This document shows, one piece after another, positions 24,606 through 35,608 of a stretch of 64,000 nt of DNA. The notes beneath the pieces were generated by a model. That model was not told the origin of the DNA. It made no database searches and saw nothing but the letters and a program-made list of their open reading frames with translations. This DNA is from Collybia mongolica (Eukaryota > Basidiomycota > Agaricomycetes > Agaricales > Clitocybaceae). The DNA lies in assembly GCA_013420905.1 (NCBI GenBank), contig JAAXNY010000005.1, positions 1,612,001 through 1,676,000 of the forward strand, read 5' to 3'. The position numbers were made by a program, and so were the translations under genes. Each line of letters begins with the position of its first letter. Within the stretch, counting starts at the first letter, position 1.

Positions 24606-25872
24606 ATGGCACCCGAAGTTGTGGCTGCTGGTCCTCAGCCTTTGAGCAAGGAACTATTAGAAGAGAAACTCGCAGCATTCGATTCAGTTCCATTGTTTAT
24701 GAAAACGTTGCCTGGAGAGGACACCGACGACGCAGTCCTGGCAGCTTTACAAGATCTAGCGCACGAAGGAACCCCGGATGGTGGGTGAGAAGCATCCATG
24801 CCTCCAAACCAACAAAGCCATTGATTTAATATTAAGAAATCGCCCAGAACTTCAAGGAACAAGGGAATGAGTATTTCAAGGGAAAACGATATCGCGAAGC
24901 TCTGGGATTCTACACACAAGGGGTCGACGCGAAGCCCACTGATACAGTGTTACAGGAGGCACTTCTATGCAATCGCGCTGCCTGTAACTTGGAATTGAGT
25001 GCGATTTTACACTGCATGCTGTTGGGAATTGTCACTAATACAGTTTGTCTAGAGAATTACGGCTCAGTTCTGCGTGATTGCTCAAAGGCCCTAACACTAA
25101 ATCCCGAGTCATCCAAGGCATTCTACCGCTCTTCTCTTGCTCTGATGGCACTGGAACGGTTTGAAGAAGCTATCGACTGCTGTTCCCGTTGTCTGTCATA
25201 CGACGCGGATAATAAAGGTGTCCAAACAGTACTTGAACGAGCAAGTAATTCCAAGACCCAAAAGGACAAGAAAGAAAAGGAACGACAGGAAAGATTGCAA
25301 AGAGAACAAGCAGCGAAGCTCCACATGAATATCGCTTTCCGGGTGAGATCTAGTTGTAAATGTAAAACACATTTTTTCAAACCAACCTTGACGGTTTTCA
25401 GCAACGAAATCTCATCGCGATCGCCCAAGAAGATTCATCCAACCCATACTCACCACACTTTGACCCCGAAGATCCAACACAAAGGGCACTCGTTTTTCCT
25501 GTATTTTTCCTTTACCCTCAACACGCGACATCGGACGTTATCCCGGATTTCGTAGAAGACACCACGTTCGCCGCCCATATATCAACAATGTTCCCCCCTC
25601 AAGGCCCACCTCCAGATTGGGATAGCAAAGGGGAATACGTTGACGGACAGCTGGTTGTGTACGCCATGACGCATCGAAAGCGGTTGCTCAAAGTGGGAAG
25701 GAATATGACCTTGCGCGATGTCTGCAAAGCCGCAAAGGCGAAAGAAGGGGACTCCAAGGACGGGCTTGAAGTCAAGGACGGCTGTTTGACCTTTGTAGTT
25801 GTTCCGAAGGGTGACGTGGAAGCCAAATGGGTAGAAGAGTACAAAAAAACAAGGGATGAGCAGAGCGCCTAG
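24606..25872 (+). CDS. cns1: TPR co-chaperone Cns1/TTC4
   Basis: Cns1/TTC4 is an essential Hsp90/Hsp70 co-chaperone in yeast. Exon 1 (24606-24780) has the conserved N-terminal segment FDSVPLFMKTLPGEDTDDAV. The TPR domain follows: NFKEQGNEYFKGKRYREALG, LLCNRAACNLEL, YGSVLRDCSKALTLNPESSK, AFYRSSLALMALERFEEAI and DCCSRCLSYDADNKGV. A charged helix (KDKKEKERQERLQREQAAKL) leads to the C-terminal wheel domain: DPEDPTQRALVFPVFFLYP, QHATSDVIPDFVEDTTF, MFPPQGPPPDWDSKGEY and VDGQLVVYAMTHRKRLLKVG. Three short introns; the one near 25345-25401 must be removed to keep the frame. Family length and domain order agree. Confidence 0.93.
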
Positions 25873-27255
25873 CAGATGCTCATTCTCCCGTCTACAATAC
25901 TTCGTCTGTGAGTCCACTGCCCAATGACATAGTCGTGTCACCAACTATAATTGACTATACCTCAAAATATCGTGTCTTTAAGTCGGTATATCATGATGGT
26001 CATACAGATTGAGTGTAGCATCACCTTCGGTGACCATAAAACCCTGATCTGAGGTCTTTGGCACCCCCGCTGCTATGCCTCGCGTCTGATCCACATGCAA
26101 TATTCTGATGTTACGGCATCCTTGGGTCTTTCAGGGTCATGAATTTATTATATTGTATACGACAGTTGCTCGCCGTTACCGTATCAAGTATGATATTGAC
26201 TGGACACTCCTGGATCGTTCACAGTCCTTGGTATGAATTTCTGTGGCTTGCCTACACCAGGTGATACTGTGAAATTAATCTAATATATTTCTTCAATATT
26301 TCACCGGGTATGTAGAACAAATCGACTACCTCAAATGCAACTTAATTAGAGTTCAGGAAGCACCGGATTCCCAGAATAGGAGGCTCGATGTTGTCAAACC
26401 GAGTTGCGAATGGTAGCTTGTCCGCCCTCATCTAAACGCGTAACATTCAAGCACCGTGTTCTCTGCCTGATCACACGAACGGTGCAATCTATGTGTCCAC
26501 ATGATAAGTCTGACGCTCCGGCCCAACGCCTTGGAATCACAAGGACTAGATGCTGAAGACGGGTTTTGAATTTCGGGACATGAATCCGATCTGTGCTGCG
26601 AATGCCGGGACCTATAAAGTAATTACTCCACTCACGGCTCTTTTGCATGTCCTGCAGGAAATCATGGGTTGGACAGAGGCGTGTGGACATTGATCACGTC
26701 TAACCAATTCATCAATTAGTTGCCTTCACGGAGCCACACTTTCCGTGCGTACTGGGTTCGCCTGTGCTCGCCATCATGTCGAATGTTTCCACGGACAGGT
26801 GAAGTTTGGCATGGAACACGTCCATAGTGGGGTGATACGCCAAAATTAGCTGATATAGTACGATCTGCGTGTCATTGTTTGAAGAATAACCGGTCCTATG
26901 ATAGTTGCGACGCCCAAGATAATATGAATAACACGAAGCACTGAAGAGTGACAGGTTGAACGATTGAAGGACTCGGAGGTCTTCCGAAAAAGGCAGGCGA
27001 TGCCGAAGAGCAAAGTTTGTGTTTGTTGTGGTCCAAATTTCGCCCTCTGGTCAGCAAGAAAGTCTCCATCCGCCGTCGTCAAAAGGTTTGGTGAGTACGA
27101 ATCTCGTTTTTTATCGTGCTCGAAGGCTCCTATGGAACGTATCTATCGTTGTCTCGAGTGGAATTGCGAAAGAACGGGCGGATGGGGTGGATGGCGAAGT
27201 TGAAGATCGGATGTTGACTGGTAGTGTTACTCTCATTAGGGCCTTAACCATCAAC
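25873..27255. other. Intergenic, no gene recognised
   Basis: A 1.4-kb gap. A minus-strand frame of 98 codons at 26394-26690 has no known motif. The frame at 27019-27255 is open into the eS7 start but has no ribosomal similarity, so it is treated as 5' UTR or an upstream intron. No RNA gene was recognised. Confidence 0.4.
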
Positions 27256-27971
27256 ATGTCCGTCAACCATAAGATCCTCCGTAGCGCCAACGCGCCCACC
27301 ACCCCCCCCGATGAGACAGAGACCAACGTCGCTCAGGCTCTGATCGACCTCGAGAACAATGTTCCAGAACTCAAGACTGAGCTCCGCGCGCTACAAATCT
27401 CTGCGGCCCGCGAAGTTGATGTTCGTGGGGGAAAGAAAGCCATTGTTATTTTCGTTCCCGTCCCCCAGTTGAAGGCGTTCCGCAAGGTGCAGCAGAGGTG
27501 CGTCAGGATTGACAGAATACATGAGATAATGTGCCAATAATACGCAAAATCCAGGCTCACACGGGAACTCGAGAAGAAGTTCTCGGACCGCCATGTCGTT
27601 TTCGTTGCCCAGCGCCGGATGTTGCGCAAGCCCACCCGTACTTCGCGCGTGAAGCAAAAGAGGCCCCGTAACCGCACACTCACAAACGTCCACGAGAAAA
27701 TTCTCGAGGATCTCGTGTTCCCCACGGAGATCGTTGGAAAGAGGACCCGAGTTTCTGTGGACGGCTCAAAGCTCTTGAAAGTGTGAGTATATATCTCCTA
27801 GGCGTCGATGTTTCCTGCGATGGTAGTTTGCTGATGCTCCGATCCTGCCACAGCCTCCTTGACTCCAAGGACGCCACATCGCTGGAGTACAAGCTCGATT
27901 CGTTCTCATCGGTATACCGCCGCCTCACAGGGAAAGACGTTGTGTTTGAGTTCCCTGTGGTCCAAGAGTAG
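27256..27971 (+). CDS. rps7: 40S ribosomal protein eS7
   Basis: A structural protein of the small ribosomal subunit. Three exons give about 195 residues. Key segments are [100 protein letters not shown] and [20 protein letters not shown]. The ATG at 27256 is chosen because it begins the conserved N-terminus; upstream in-frame codons have no similarity. Introns fall after VQQR (about 27499-27554) and after LLKV. The stop is TAG at 27969-27971. Confidence 0.96.
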
Positions 27972-28402
27972 ACAGATTGGGCGTTGTGGGGTTGACAGGC
28001 CGGGCGGCGTGTTATAAACATGCTAGTACTACGCACACTCTGAAAATATATGGCATGCCTTCTTATGCACTCTTCTGATGTCGTGTTGAGTTCACGTCCG
28101 AGCAACGATGAGGCTGTAGTTAGCGAAAGAGCTGCGACCATAACGGTCAAATCTAGATTTCTCGGTATAAGAGGCATAGGTTCGCACGTGGTCCGCGTAT
28201 CCGCGCCAGGGGCAGAATAGAATAATATAATCGCCGAAGTTGGATTTCAATTGCTTTCCCTTCTGTTCCTCTCCCAAGTTTCGTCTCTCTTTTTTCTTCT
28301 TCTTCATCCTTCCGCCCTCGCGGCCGCTGGGCCCTCATATCTCACACACTACGGGAGCTCGTCTGCGCGTGCGTGGGAGGTCCAGCCCGCCCAATCATTA
28401 CT
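27972..28402. promoter_or_regulatory. Intergenic with a CT-rich promoter tract before the Rab gene
   Basis: From about 28250 to 28330 the plus strand is strongly pyrimidine-rich, including long CTT/TTC runs. Such tracts are common just upstream of fungal transcription starts. The rest holds the eS7 3' UTR. Confidence 0.45.
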
Positions 28403-29817
28403 ATGCAAGAGTACCCGCGTATGGATCCATACTCAAGATCCCGGTATGAGCAGGGAATCGACAGCAAGATTGTTATAATGGGAAACTCTGGTGTGCTCTT
28501 ATCCCAGGGGGGCGCAGGCATCTTGTCTCTTCTAACCGGTATGCCACCCATAGGTGTTGGCAAGACCAGCCTTCTTCAGCGCTACACCCAGAACAAGTTC
28601 GACCCCAAGAACACGACGTCCACGAGCGGTGCTTTTTTTGTTACGAAGAAGGTGTATGTTAATGGTCTCAAAGTACGCTTGCAACTATGGGACACTGCTG
28701 GGCAGGAGAGGTTTCGGAGCATGGTGTGTACCTTTTTTTTTTTGTTCCCCTACGCGATCCCGGAAGTTCACAGCGGCCGCGCTCATGACAGGCGCCTATG
28801 TATTATCGAGGTCCGTTCCTTTTGCCTTGTGACCCTTCCGCTGCTGATAAGAAACCGTATTATCCTTAGGCGCAAATGCGGCTCTACTTTTGTACGACAT
28901 CACCAATGCATCGACGTTTGAAGACATTCGTGGCTGGCTGGAAGGTAAACGGATCCTTATATCCTGATCGAGCGACATTAACGTCCCATGTGGTCTCTAG
29001 AGCTAAAGAAGAACTGTCCTCCAGAGCTTATAATATACATCGTCGGTTCCAAAGCGGACCTTTGCCATCATCGGCAGGTTACGCCAGACTTGGCGCGTCT
29101 GTCGTTGCACAACTGGTTCCCCCCTCCTAGGCCACCCACGCCACCACCACCACCTCCACCGCAAGCATCCACTCTTTCATACATCCGACCACGATTCACC
29201 TCCTTTCCTGGAATTAGACCCCTTCCCGCCACTCCCCCTGCCACAACACCCGAGTCACCCGCCTATCTTGATTTGCCATCGAACCGTTCGGGTCTAACGC
29301 GTAGTAAAACCGCGGTTCCAGCCCGTCCTAGAATCGCCATATCCTCTTCTCTAGCACGATCAAACACCACTGCTGTTTCGAGTCGGACCCCCCCATCCTC
29401 TCGTTTCTCTCATTATGGAAGCCAGGGCGGATGGAATGATAATGGGGAATCAAGTAGCAATAGCATCAATGAGGACGACGAGGATGCCATCAACGGGGGT
29501 GAGGAAGAGCGCGAATGGGGCCTTAGCAAGGGCATGGAGTTGTTTGAAGTCTCTGCCAAGGACGATCTCGGCAAGTCACACGCTTTCTACTTGCTTCTAT
29601 TCTCACTTTCTTCTTTGAAGGCATTCAAAACCTTTTTGACCACTTGATTTCTGCTATCATCGTCCGCAAGGACGCAATTGAACAGGAAAACGAGTTGAAA
29701 AAACGGGACAGTGTATTTTTATCCAACGTTAGTACTCCAGCCTGGGCTGCCCAGGCAGAGGAGGAGGAGGCCCGCGAAAAAGCAGCACGTTCAGCTGTTA
29801 GTTGGAGTTGCTGTTGA
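28403..29817 (+). CDS. Rab-family small GTPase with a large G4-G5 insertion
   Basis: Rab GTPases direct vesicle traffic. Six exons (28403-28490, 28554-28723, 28792-28810, 28870-28944, 29001-29570, 29621-29817) give 372 residues. Motifs: G1 GNSGVGKTSLLQRY, G3 LWDTAGQERFRSM followed by APMYYRGANAALLLYDIT, G4 IVGSKADL (Ser in place of the usual Asn of NKxD), and G5 EVSAKDD. The C-terminus ends Ser-Cys-Cys, fitting double prenylation. Between G4 and G5 the protein has roughly 135 residues more than a standard Rab, made of Pro/Ser/Thr-rich and then acidic low-complexity sequence inside one exon, in frame. The core is nearest the Rab5/21/22 group to my eye, but I will not name a subtype. Exon 3 is only 19 nt, and intron 5 starts GC instead of GT. 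Confidence 0.88.
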
Positions 29818-30460
29818 ATGTTGGATCGCGGCCCATCTCCTATTCACCTACGTTCTTGTCCGTTCGTCGGTTTTCGTGTTACGTCCCTCTCTTATCTTTC
29901 GTTTCTCACCAGCGATCGTTGTCCATCGCCCGATCATTTGATCCTGTTACGACGCCGTTCCAACCATCATGTTCTCTATCTATTCACTCCCCCTCGCAAC
30001 ACCCATCCACGCCCATATTTTCTCAAGTCATGACATCACACAGATATCCATCATTCGGAGTGGTCCCCACGCCCGCTGCCCATTTCCTTAGCTCTCCATT
30101 TATACCTTCGCCTTCTCGCCGCGTTATCTATTCTATATCTACTAAACAGTATATAAGTACATACACCACATGTCCATACTTATGGAGCACTCTAGGAATC
30201 ATGCACATCCAGCATTATGATTTTTCACTTGTCGGACCGACATTTTGATAGGCTGTGGTCTTATTCCCTACATCGACAAGGCACCTCGTTCAATCTGAGA
30301 ATCTGCGGCGAGGGGTAGTCAGGGGGAGTTCTTTATGCGGTTTTCTTTGGCTTTGTACTTTGGGCGCCTTTGCAGATGATCATGACCTGATGACTTTTAG
30401 ACATGCCAGCAGATATATAAGCACTCAAGTCTGGTGGGGCACGTTATCCTCCTCCCTCTG
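29818..30460. other. Intergenic, no gene recognised
   Basis: A pyrimidine-rich 640-bp gap between the Rab and AMMECR1 genes, both on the plus strand. An open frame of 148 codons at 29802-30248 overlaps the Rab end, is compositionally like UTR (Ser/Pro/Phe-rich) and has no known motif. Confidence 0.45.
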
Positions 30461-31300
30461 ATGTCCCTTCTCCCGCACGATCCTGCTGCAGGCAGAATCA
30501 AGGAGTCGGGATCCGATGACTGTCTTCCTGAGCACTGTTTCCATGCATTTGATGCTCTATACTGCGCTCTCACGTCCGCGTCCCCCATAGCACCCACCTT
30601 CCCTGACAACAAATAGTGCGTTCAATGCGGCCATACTTTATATGTTTCTCGTTCTTATCCCACCCTCAGTCCGTTGTTTGTTACTTGGAACACACGCTCA
30701 TCACGCCCCGGCCGTGCGCCACGACTCAGAGGCTGCATCGGGAGCTTCGACGCTCTCCCGCTGCACGATGGTCTGGCGGAATATGCCCTCATCAGTGCAT
30801 TTAGAGATTCAAGGTTTAGGAAGATCGACAGGTCAGAGCTCGAGAGCTTGGAGTGCGGGTACGTCGTTCTACCCTTTGCCATGAAGCTCCTGGGCCTATC
30901 TAAAGCATCATCTCCAAGTATCTCACTGCTGACCGACTTCGAGGATGCCGATTCTTATCTCGACTGGACCATAGGCGTCCACGGGATATACATCACATTC
31001 CCCCACCCATCGTTCCTGACGGATAGCTCGTCCGAGACCCCATCTCCGCTCTCGTCCTCTGCATATTTGCCAAGAGTCACAACCAAGCAGTCCTTTACGG
31101 CAACGTACTTACCAGATGTCATCCCAGAGCAGGGTTGGAACAAGATAGAAGCTATAGACAGTGCCATCAACAAAGCTGGATGGTCGGGCCGCATCACGGA
31201 GGACATCCGTCGAAGCGTAAAGTTGCGGCGGTACCAAAGCAAGAAGTGTTTAGTGAGCTGGGAAGAGTACATTCAGTGGAGGGCTGAGGCCTGCCAGTAG
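30461..31300 (+). CDS. AMMECR1-domain protein
   Basis: AMMECR1 proteins are conserved from archaea to humans, with unclear biochemical function. Two exons, 30461-30615 and 30670-31300, sum to 261 residues. The N-terminus ends HCFHAFDALYCALTS and joins YPLFVTWN. The hallmark LRGCIGSF motif follows, then LHDGLAEYALISAFRDSRF, YLDWTIGVHGIYITF, FTATYLPDVIPEQGWNKIEA, AINKAGWSGRITEDIRRSVK and LRRYQSKKCLVSWEEY. All hallmark blocks of the family are present. The gene is convergent with the PPR-like gene, with stops 75 bp apart. Confidence 0.93.
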
Positions 31301-31374
31301 AAATGTATTAAGTTTTCCATATTTAGGAATAAGATACTTTGTACATCAGCGCCATATATTAGTGTGCATGCAAC

Positions 31375-33468
31375 TCAACCTTCCTGGGGTGTCTTGAGAA
31401 GATGAGGCGGTAGATCGTGCCCTGCTTCCCAATCCCACTTCTTCTTTTGGAACACCTTCGTGTCGCCAGGGAACAGTTTCAACCGCATCTCATAGAGTCG
31501 GCTGCCAGGTTCACCCCAAGGTCCGCCGAACCGATCTTCCAGCTGTTGCCATACCCGACGCAGGAGATCAGCATCGTTCCCACTCGTCTTCTCAAAGGCG
31601 ATCATGATCCAATACACGGTGGGCTGGGAGATACGGACATGCCCAGGGAGGCCCATAAACGTGTCGAAGAGCGATTGCAGATTGTCCAATGACCACGTTG
31701 GTCGACCCGGTGGGTTCGACACGCGGACACTTGCTGACAAACGGCCTTTCTTCTTTTTAGGGGGCAGGGCGTGCCGTGAGAAACCTAAGAAGATGGCCCG
31801 GAAGACGGGGAGGGTAGGGGAGTATGTGGACGGGACCAACTGCTGTTTTTCATCCATGACCAGTGGGGCACCCATCTCGAGATTCTGGGATGACACCATA
31901 TCCATGAACACGGTCAGTGTCGCGAGGAGGTTACCTTGGTAGGCCATGACCTGGATCATCATGGTGAATGTGATCTCATTTGGCCTCAGCGTAGGATCCA
32001 CGGTAATCTGCTCTTCTTTCCGGAGCTGGATGATGACAGAGTGAATGTCGTCCTCGCCAACATGTCGCTCTGGCGACACGTTGTGTCGAAGTAGACGGTA
32101 TATCATCATGACAATATCTACTCGACCGTTGTTGCCGTACGCCCATATTACAGAGTTGATCCCGTCTATCCCAAGCTCAAAACCTTGCTGCCGCATCTTG
32201 AGAAGGGTTGAGCGCACGCCCGAAAGCTGGTGTGTGAAGGTAAAGTATTGGAGTAGAGAGAGATGCGTAATCCGGTTGGGGGCTAATTGTGATCTCTCCA
32301 AAAGGTTCGTAGCATGACTGAGAACGTCAGGGTTCAGGGTGCGGGCAGCTAGACTGACTAGGATAGTATGTGTATATATGTCGGGTTGGACGGGGATGGT
32401 GGTGTCGTCGTAAAAGCCGCCCTCCTCGTCCTCCTCCAAGGTGCGATTCGCTAGGGTTGTGCCGGGAGCTTTCCCATGGGTCATATCCTCGTAAATGCTC
32501 AGCGCAGTCTCAAAGTCTTGCGTTCTCGTCTTCCGCCAGCCCTTGCCAGAAAGGTCTATGAGAGAATTCCACTCATGCAAATGGATATTCCCTCCAGAGT
32601 TTCTAATCGCAGTGAGAACGGACAGCAGCCGAAGGAATACTTTCCGTGTCTTTGGTCTGGTGCTCGCCAACAGGCGAGCCAAGCGGTGCAAGTGGCTGAA
32701 AGGGACAAGCAGCTCCTTCGTATGCCCCTCGACGTTGACATCGATTAGAAGAAGGTTGGAGTATGCGTCCCATGCTTCTGTGTCTATGTGGGTGGTGGCC
32801 ATTGTGTGGAGGAGACTCTCGCGTAATTTTTCCATGCTGATGGAAAGGCCAAACTGAGACGGAAAATATCGTTTCTTTCGGCGTGAAGTTATGGGCCGAA
32901 CGGCGGGGCGGGTTTGTAAGGGTTGTATGGGGTCGGAACGCCAGGGACGACCGGCGGGGTAAGAGGGAGGTTCTGTAATGCGGGTGGGGGGTGGTGGCGG
33001 CTCCTGTTCTTTCTGCGCCGGACGGGGTCGAGAACTTTCTTGAGGGGAGGTGTCCACGCGTCTTGTGGCGTCGGAAGTACGAGCGTCTCCATTGCGAAGG
33101 CTGGTGGAGAATTGTTTCCACCAGGTTCCCCCGCGTTTTGGTTTCTGCTTGGGGAGACGAGCAGCAGCGACACGTAAGCGAGAACTCCGCTTTCTGTCTG
33201 TTACTGTAATAGATGGAGAGTTGGGAAGCTCTGAGTGCTGGACACGCCCACTCTGCCTTGTACGTGTTGTGATTCGTCCGTCGCGTGTATATTCTTTCTC
33301 GCCGGTCTGGTATGACTGAGCAGAGGATGAGAAACGTTGAGTCGCGGGTATTTGAGGACCCAGAAGGGTCTCCAGCATAGTTCCAGCCTTGTATATCAGA
33401 AGACATGGTCGGAGACCACGGAACGCTGATGGAGGAAGACAGAGGCCCAGCGAGGACGCTCTCAGCAT
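31375..33468 (-). CDS. Mitochondrial pentatricopeptide-repeat-like protein
   Basis: A single open frame of 697 codons. The ATG at 33468 is chosen because the frame upstream begins only with TTG. The N-terminus MLRASSLGLCLPPSAFRGLR and the later FSSSAQSYQTG look like a mitochondrial targeting sequence. An Arg/Pro-rich linker follows. The C-terminal two thirds are helical with degenerate PPR-like spacing, for example PDIYTHTILVSLAARTLNPD, NRITHLSLLQYFTFTHQLSG, GIDGINSVIWAYGNNGRVDI and RPNEITFTMMIQVMAYQGNL. PPR proteins bind organellar RNA, so a role in mitochondrial RNA processing or translation is likely. I cannot match it to a named yeast protein. Confidence 0.75.
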   Translation of the reverse strand: MLRASSLGLCLPPSAFRGLRPCLLIYKAGTMLETLLGPQIPATQRFSSSAQSYQTGEKEYTRDGRITTRTRQSGRVQHSELPNSPSITVTDRKRSSRLRVAAARLPKQKPKRGGTWWKQFSTSLRNGDARTSDATRRVDTSPQESSRPRPAQKEQEPPPPPTRITEPPSYPAGRPWRSDPIQPLQTRPAVRPITSRRKKRYFPSQFGLSISMEKLRESLLHTMATTHIDTEAWDAYSNLLLIDVNVEGHTKELLVPFSHLHRLARLLASTRPKTRKVFLRLLSVLTAIRNSGGNIHLHEWNSLIDLSGKGWRKTRTQDFETALSIYEDMTHGKAPGTTLANRTLEEDEEGGFYDDTTIPVQPDIYTHTILVSLAARTLNPDVLSHATNLLERSQLAPNRITHLSLLQYFTFTHQLSGVRSTLLKMRQQGFELGIDGINSVIWAYGNNGRVDIVMMIYRLLRHNVSPERHVGEDDIHSVIIQLRKEEQITVDPTLRPNEITFTMMIQVMAYQGNLLATLTVFMDMVSSQNLEMGAPLVMDEKQQLVPSTYSPTLPVFRAIFLGFSRHALPPKKKKGRLSASVRVSNPPGRPTWSLDNLQSLFDTFMGLPGHVRISQPTVYWIMIAFEKTSGNDADLLRRVWQQLEDRFGGPWGEPGSRLYEMRLKLFPGDTKVFQKKKWDWEAGHDLPPHLLKTPQEG

Positions 33469-33838
33469 CAATGGGACGTGCAGTCATCCTATCAATGAAG
33501 TGTGAGGATTTGAATAGGTTTAGTAGATAGAATAGGTCCATACCGCGACTTGCACTCAACAAACGACGAACGGAACGTCCAGGACACGTTCAGGACTCTG
33601 GCTTGCAACTTGCACTGAAAGTTTTTCGCAACAAACACAAATGCGGCAACCGCCGGAAGAGGCAGGAAGTTCACACGCCTCACAACCAATGAAATCACAT
33701 CTCATTCTTAATAGCAAAAAGTTCACGCAAATTGTTGTAAAAACTGCGATAGTGGGTTGCATTTGTATTTCAGGTACGAATGGCATACAGGGGGCAGTAA
33801 AAAACATAATGACAAAAGATAGGCAGGCAAGTGAATGT
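33469..33838. other. Intergenic between PPR-like and uL3 genes
   Basis: A 370-bp spacer on the 5' side of the PPR-like gene and the 3' side of uL3, both on the minus strand. It should hold the uL3 3' UTR and the PPR-like promoter. No coding signal. Confidence 0.45.
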
Positions 33839-35348
33839 TCAAGCGCGGGCCTTGAGCGTTCCCAAGAACGCAGCCTTTTCTTCGAATGTTTGGAAGGATC
33901 CGTGCTATAGTATGGCCGCATAAGTTTGTACCAAATGACGAACTCGGAGAGAACACCTACGCCGAACTTCGATGATGTATCGATGAATTTGAGTTGAACC
34001 TTCTCCAAATCCCGACGAGAGGTGTGGACCATCAGAGACTTCCGGATAGTAATAACACGTTTCTTGGTCCCAGGAATAGAGCCCTTGAGCATAATAAAGT
34101 CGTTCTTGACAATACCATAGTGGGGGAAGCCACCCATAGGCGTGATGGCCTTCTTGGTAATGTCAGATTCCGTCGATGCGTTCGCGTCGTCTGAGCCAGA
34201 GCCGATACGGTAGACCTTCTTGTTGATCTCAGTACGGTGATGGTATCCGTCTATAAAATTCATATTAGCACGATAAAAGGCAGGTTGACAAGAGAAAGAA
34301 GCTCACTTTGACCAGCACGGGCGACGGAGAACATGACGTTCGAAGGATGCCATGCTCCAATACAAGCGACTTTGCGTAGACCCTTGTGCGTTTTTCTGGG
34401 CAGCTTCTTCGTTCCCCATCGGTGCGTTACACCTTCAAATCCATGACCCTTCGTCACGGCAATGACATCCACACACTCATCCTGCTCGAATACGGAGCCC
34501 ACCTCGATCGGCTTCTCGAAAAGGCCCTGTGAGAAGTCAACCTTGTCGGCGATCGAGCCACCGTTAACTTGAATCTCCATCAAGTGGGCCTTCTTCTGAC
34601 TGAGGCCGGTCTTTCTGATCTGTGTATGCGCAAGGACACGGACCACCGTGCAGTACTTGCGGATACGTTCCAACTCACGCGCAACAGACTTTCCGCCATC
34701 TTCAGCGTGCTTCTTGGCGTACCGGGTGAACGCCTTCTTCTTGGATCGGTACCAGTTTTTGTAGAAGCGACGCTTGACTTCGTCAGACAGATGAGAGGCC
34801 CAGACAGTAGTGAGGGTACGGAGGCCACGGGGTGTCTCGACGTATCCGACGACGCCGACAACAATGAGAGGGGGTGTTTCGATAATGGTAACTGCTTCCA
34901 CAACTTCACGCTTGTGCATTTCTAAAGGACATGAGTTTGTGTGGTTCTTCTCTATAAACGGGACAAGGAAAACGCACTGGAACCGGGTCGATCAAGGTCA
35001 CGGACAACGTGTGTCATACCTGCCTTGTAGCCCATAACAGCAGTCAAGTGGACAGGCTTCTTGGGGTCATCCTATAGATAACGAAACATCAACTCTCCTT
35101 CACTTCTAAACTGATGATTTCCACGTACTTTGGGGAAGGACTTGACCTTTCCACGATGACGGGCAGCCCTCTTTTTGGGGAGGAAGCCAAGAGAGCCATG
35201 GCGGGGGGCTTCGTACTAGATGATTATATTGGCGATTAAGTCCTAGAGTGTTTTGGAGGTTGAGAGGGTAATAACGAACCTTACGATGACTAGAAGGTTA
35301 TTAGCATTTGGATCGTAAATTCGACGGCGACGAAAGTACTCACCTCAT
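33839..35348 (-). CDS. rpl3: 60S ribosomal protein uL3
   Basis: uL3 sits near the peptidyl-transferase centre. The exon chain starts with ATGAG (35344-35348), then a 10-nt exon (35280-35289), then [20 protein letters not shown] and [20 protein letters not shown]. It continues [51 protein letters not shown] helix, [20 protein letters not shown] and [20 protein letters not shown]. Next come [53 protein letters not shown] and finally [20 protein letters not shown]. All uL3 landmarks are present, including the W-finger region. The expected length is about 388 residues. The first exons are supported because they give the invariant MSHRKYEAPRHG. Confidence 0.96.
35280..35289 (-). other. 10-nt micro-exon in uL3
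   Basis: On the minus strand TCATCGTAAG lies between CTTCTAG and GTTCGT. Joined to exon 1 (ATGAG) and exon 3 (TACGAAG) it yields Met-Ser-His-Arg-Lys-Tyr-Glu, the invariant uL3 N-terminus. Confidence 0.75.
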
Positions 35349-35608
35349 CTCGAGGAATCTTGAGGAGGGCGGGTATGGTGTCGGGCGGCGTAAATTTCGT
35401 TCACCCTCAACAGTCGCTTTCGGCAAATCCCGTGAGTGGCTGAAGTACTGTACAGCTGCTCCGTTTTTGGCAATCTAACTTCGGCTTCAGGGAACGATCG
35501 TCACATGTTTGTCGATCATCAAGTCGATTATTTGTATGACAACGATACAGTTTTGTGAGTAAATCATAGTGAAGATTTATTGACATATGCGTGTTTTACA
35601 ATTTATCA

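Noticed and set aside
27019..27255. Upstream extension of the eS7 reading frame
   Set aside because: No similarity to eS7; the conserved N-terminus starts at the ATG at 27256.
32603..33562. Second long minus-strand open frame (319 codons) overlapping the PPR-like gene
   Set aside because: It lies in another frame within the same GC-rich N-terminal part of the PPR-like protein, has an Arg/Ser/Pro-rich composition and contains no domain.
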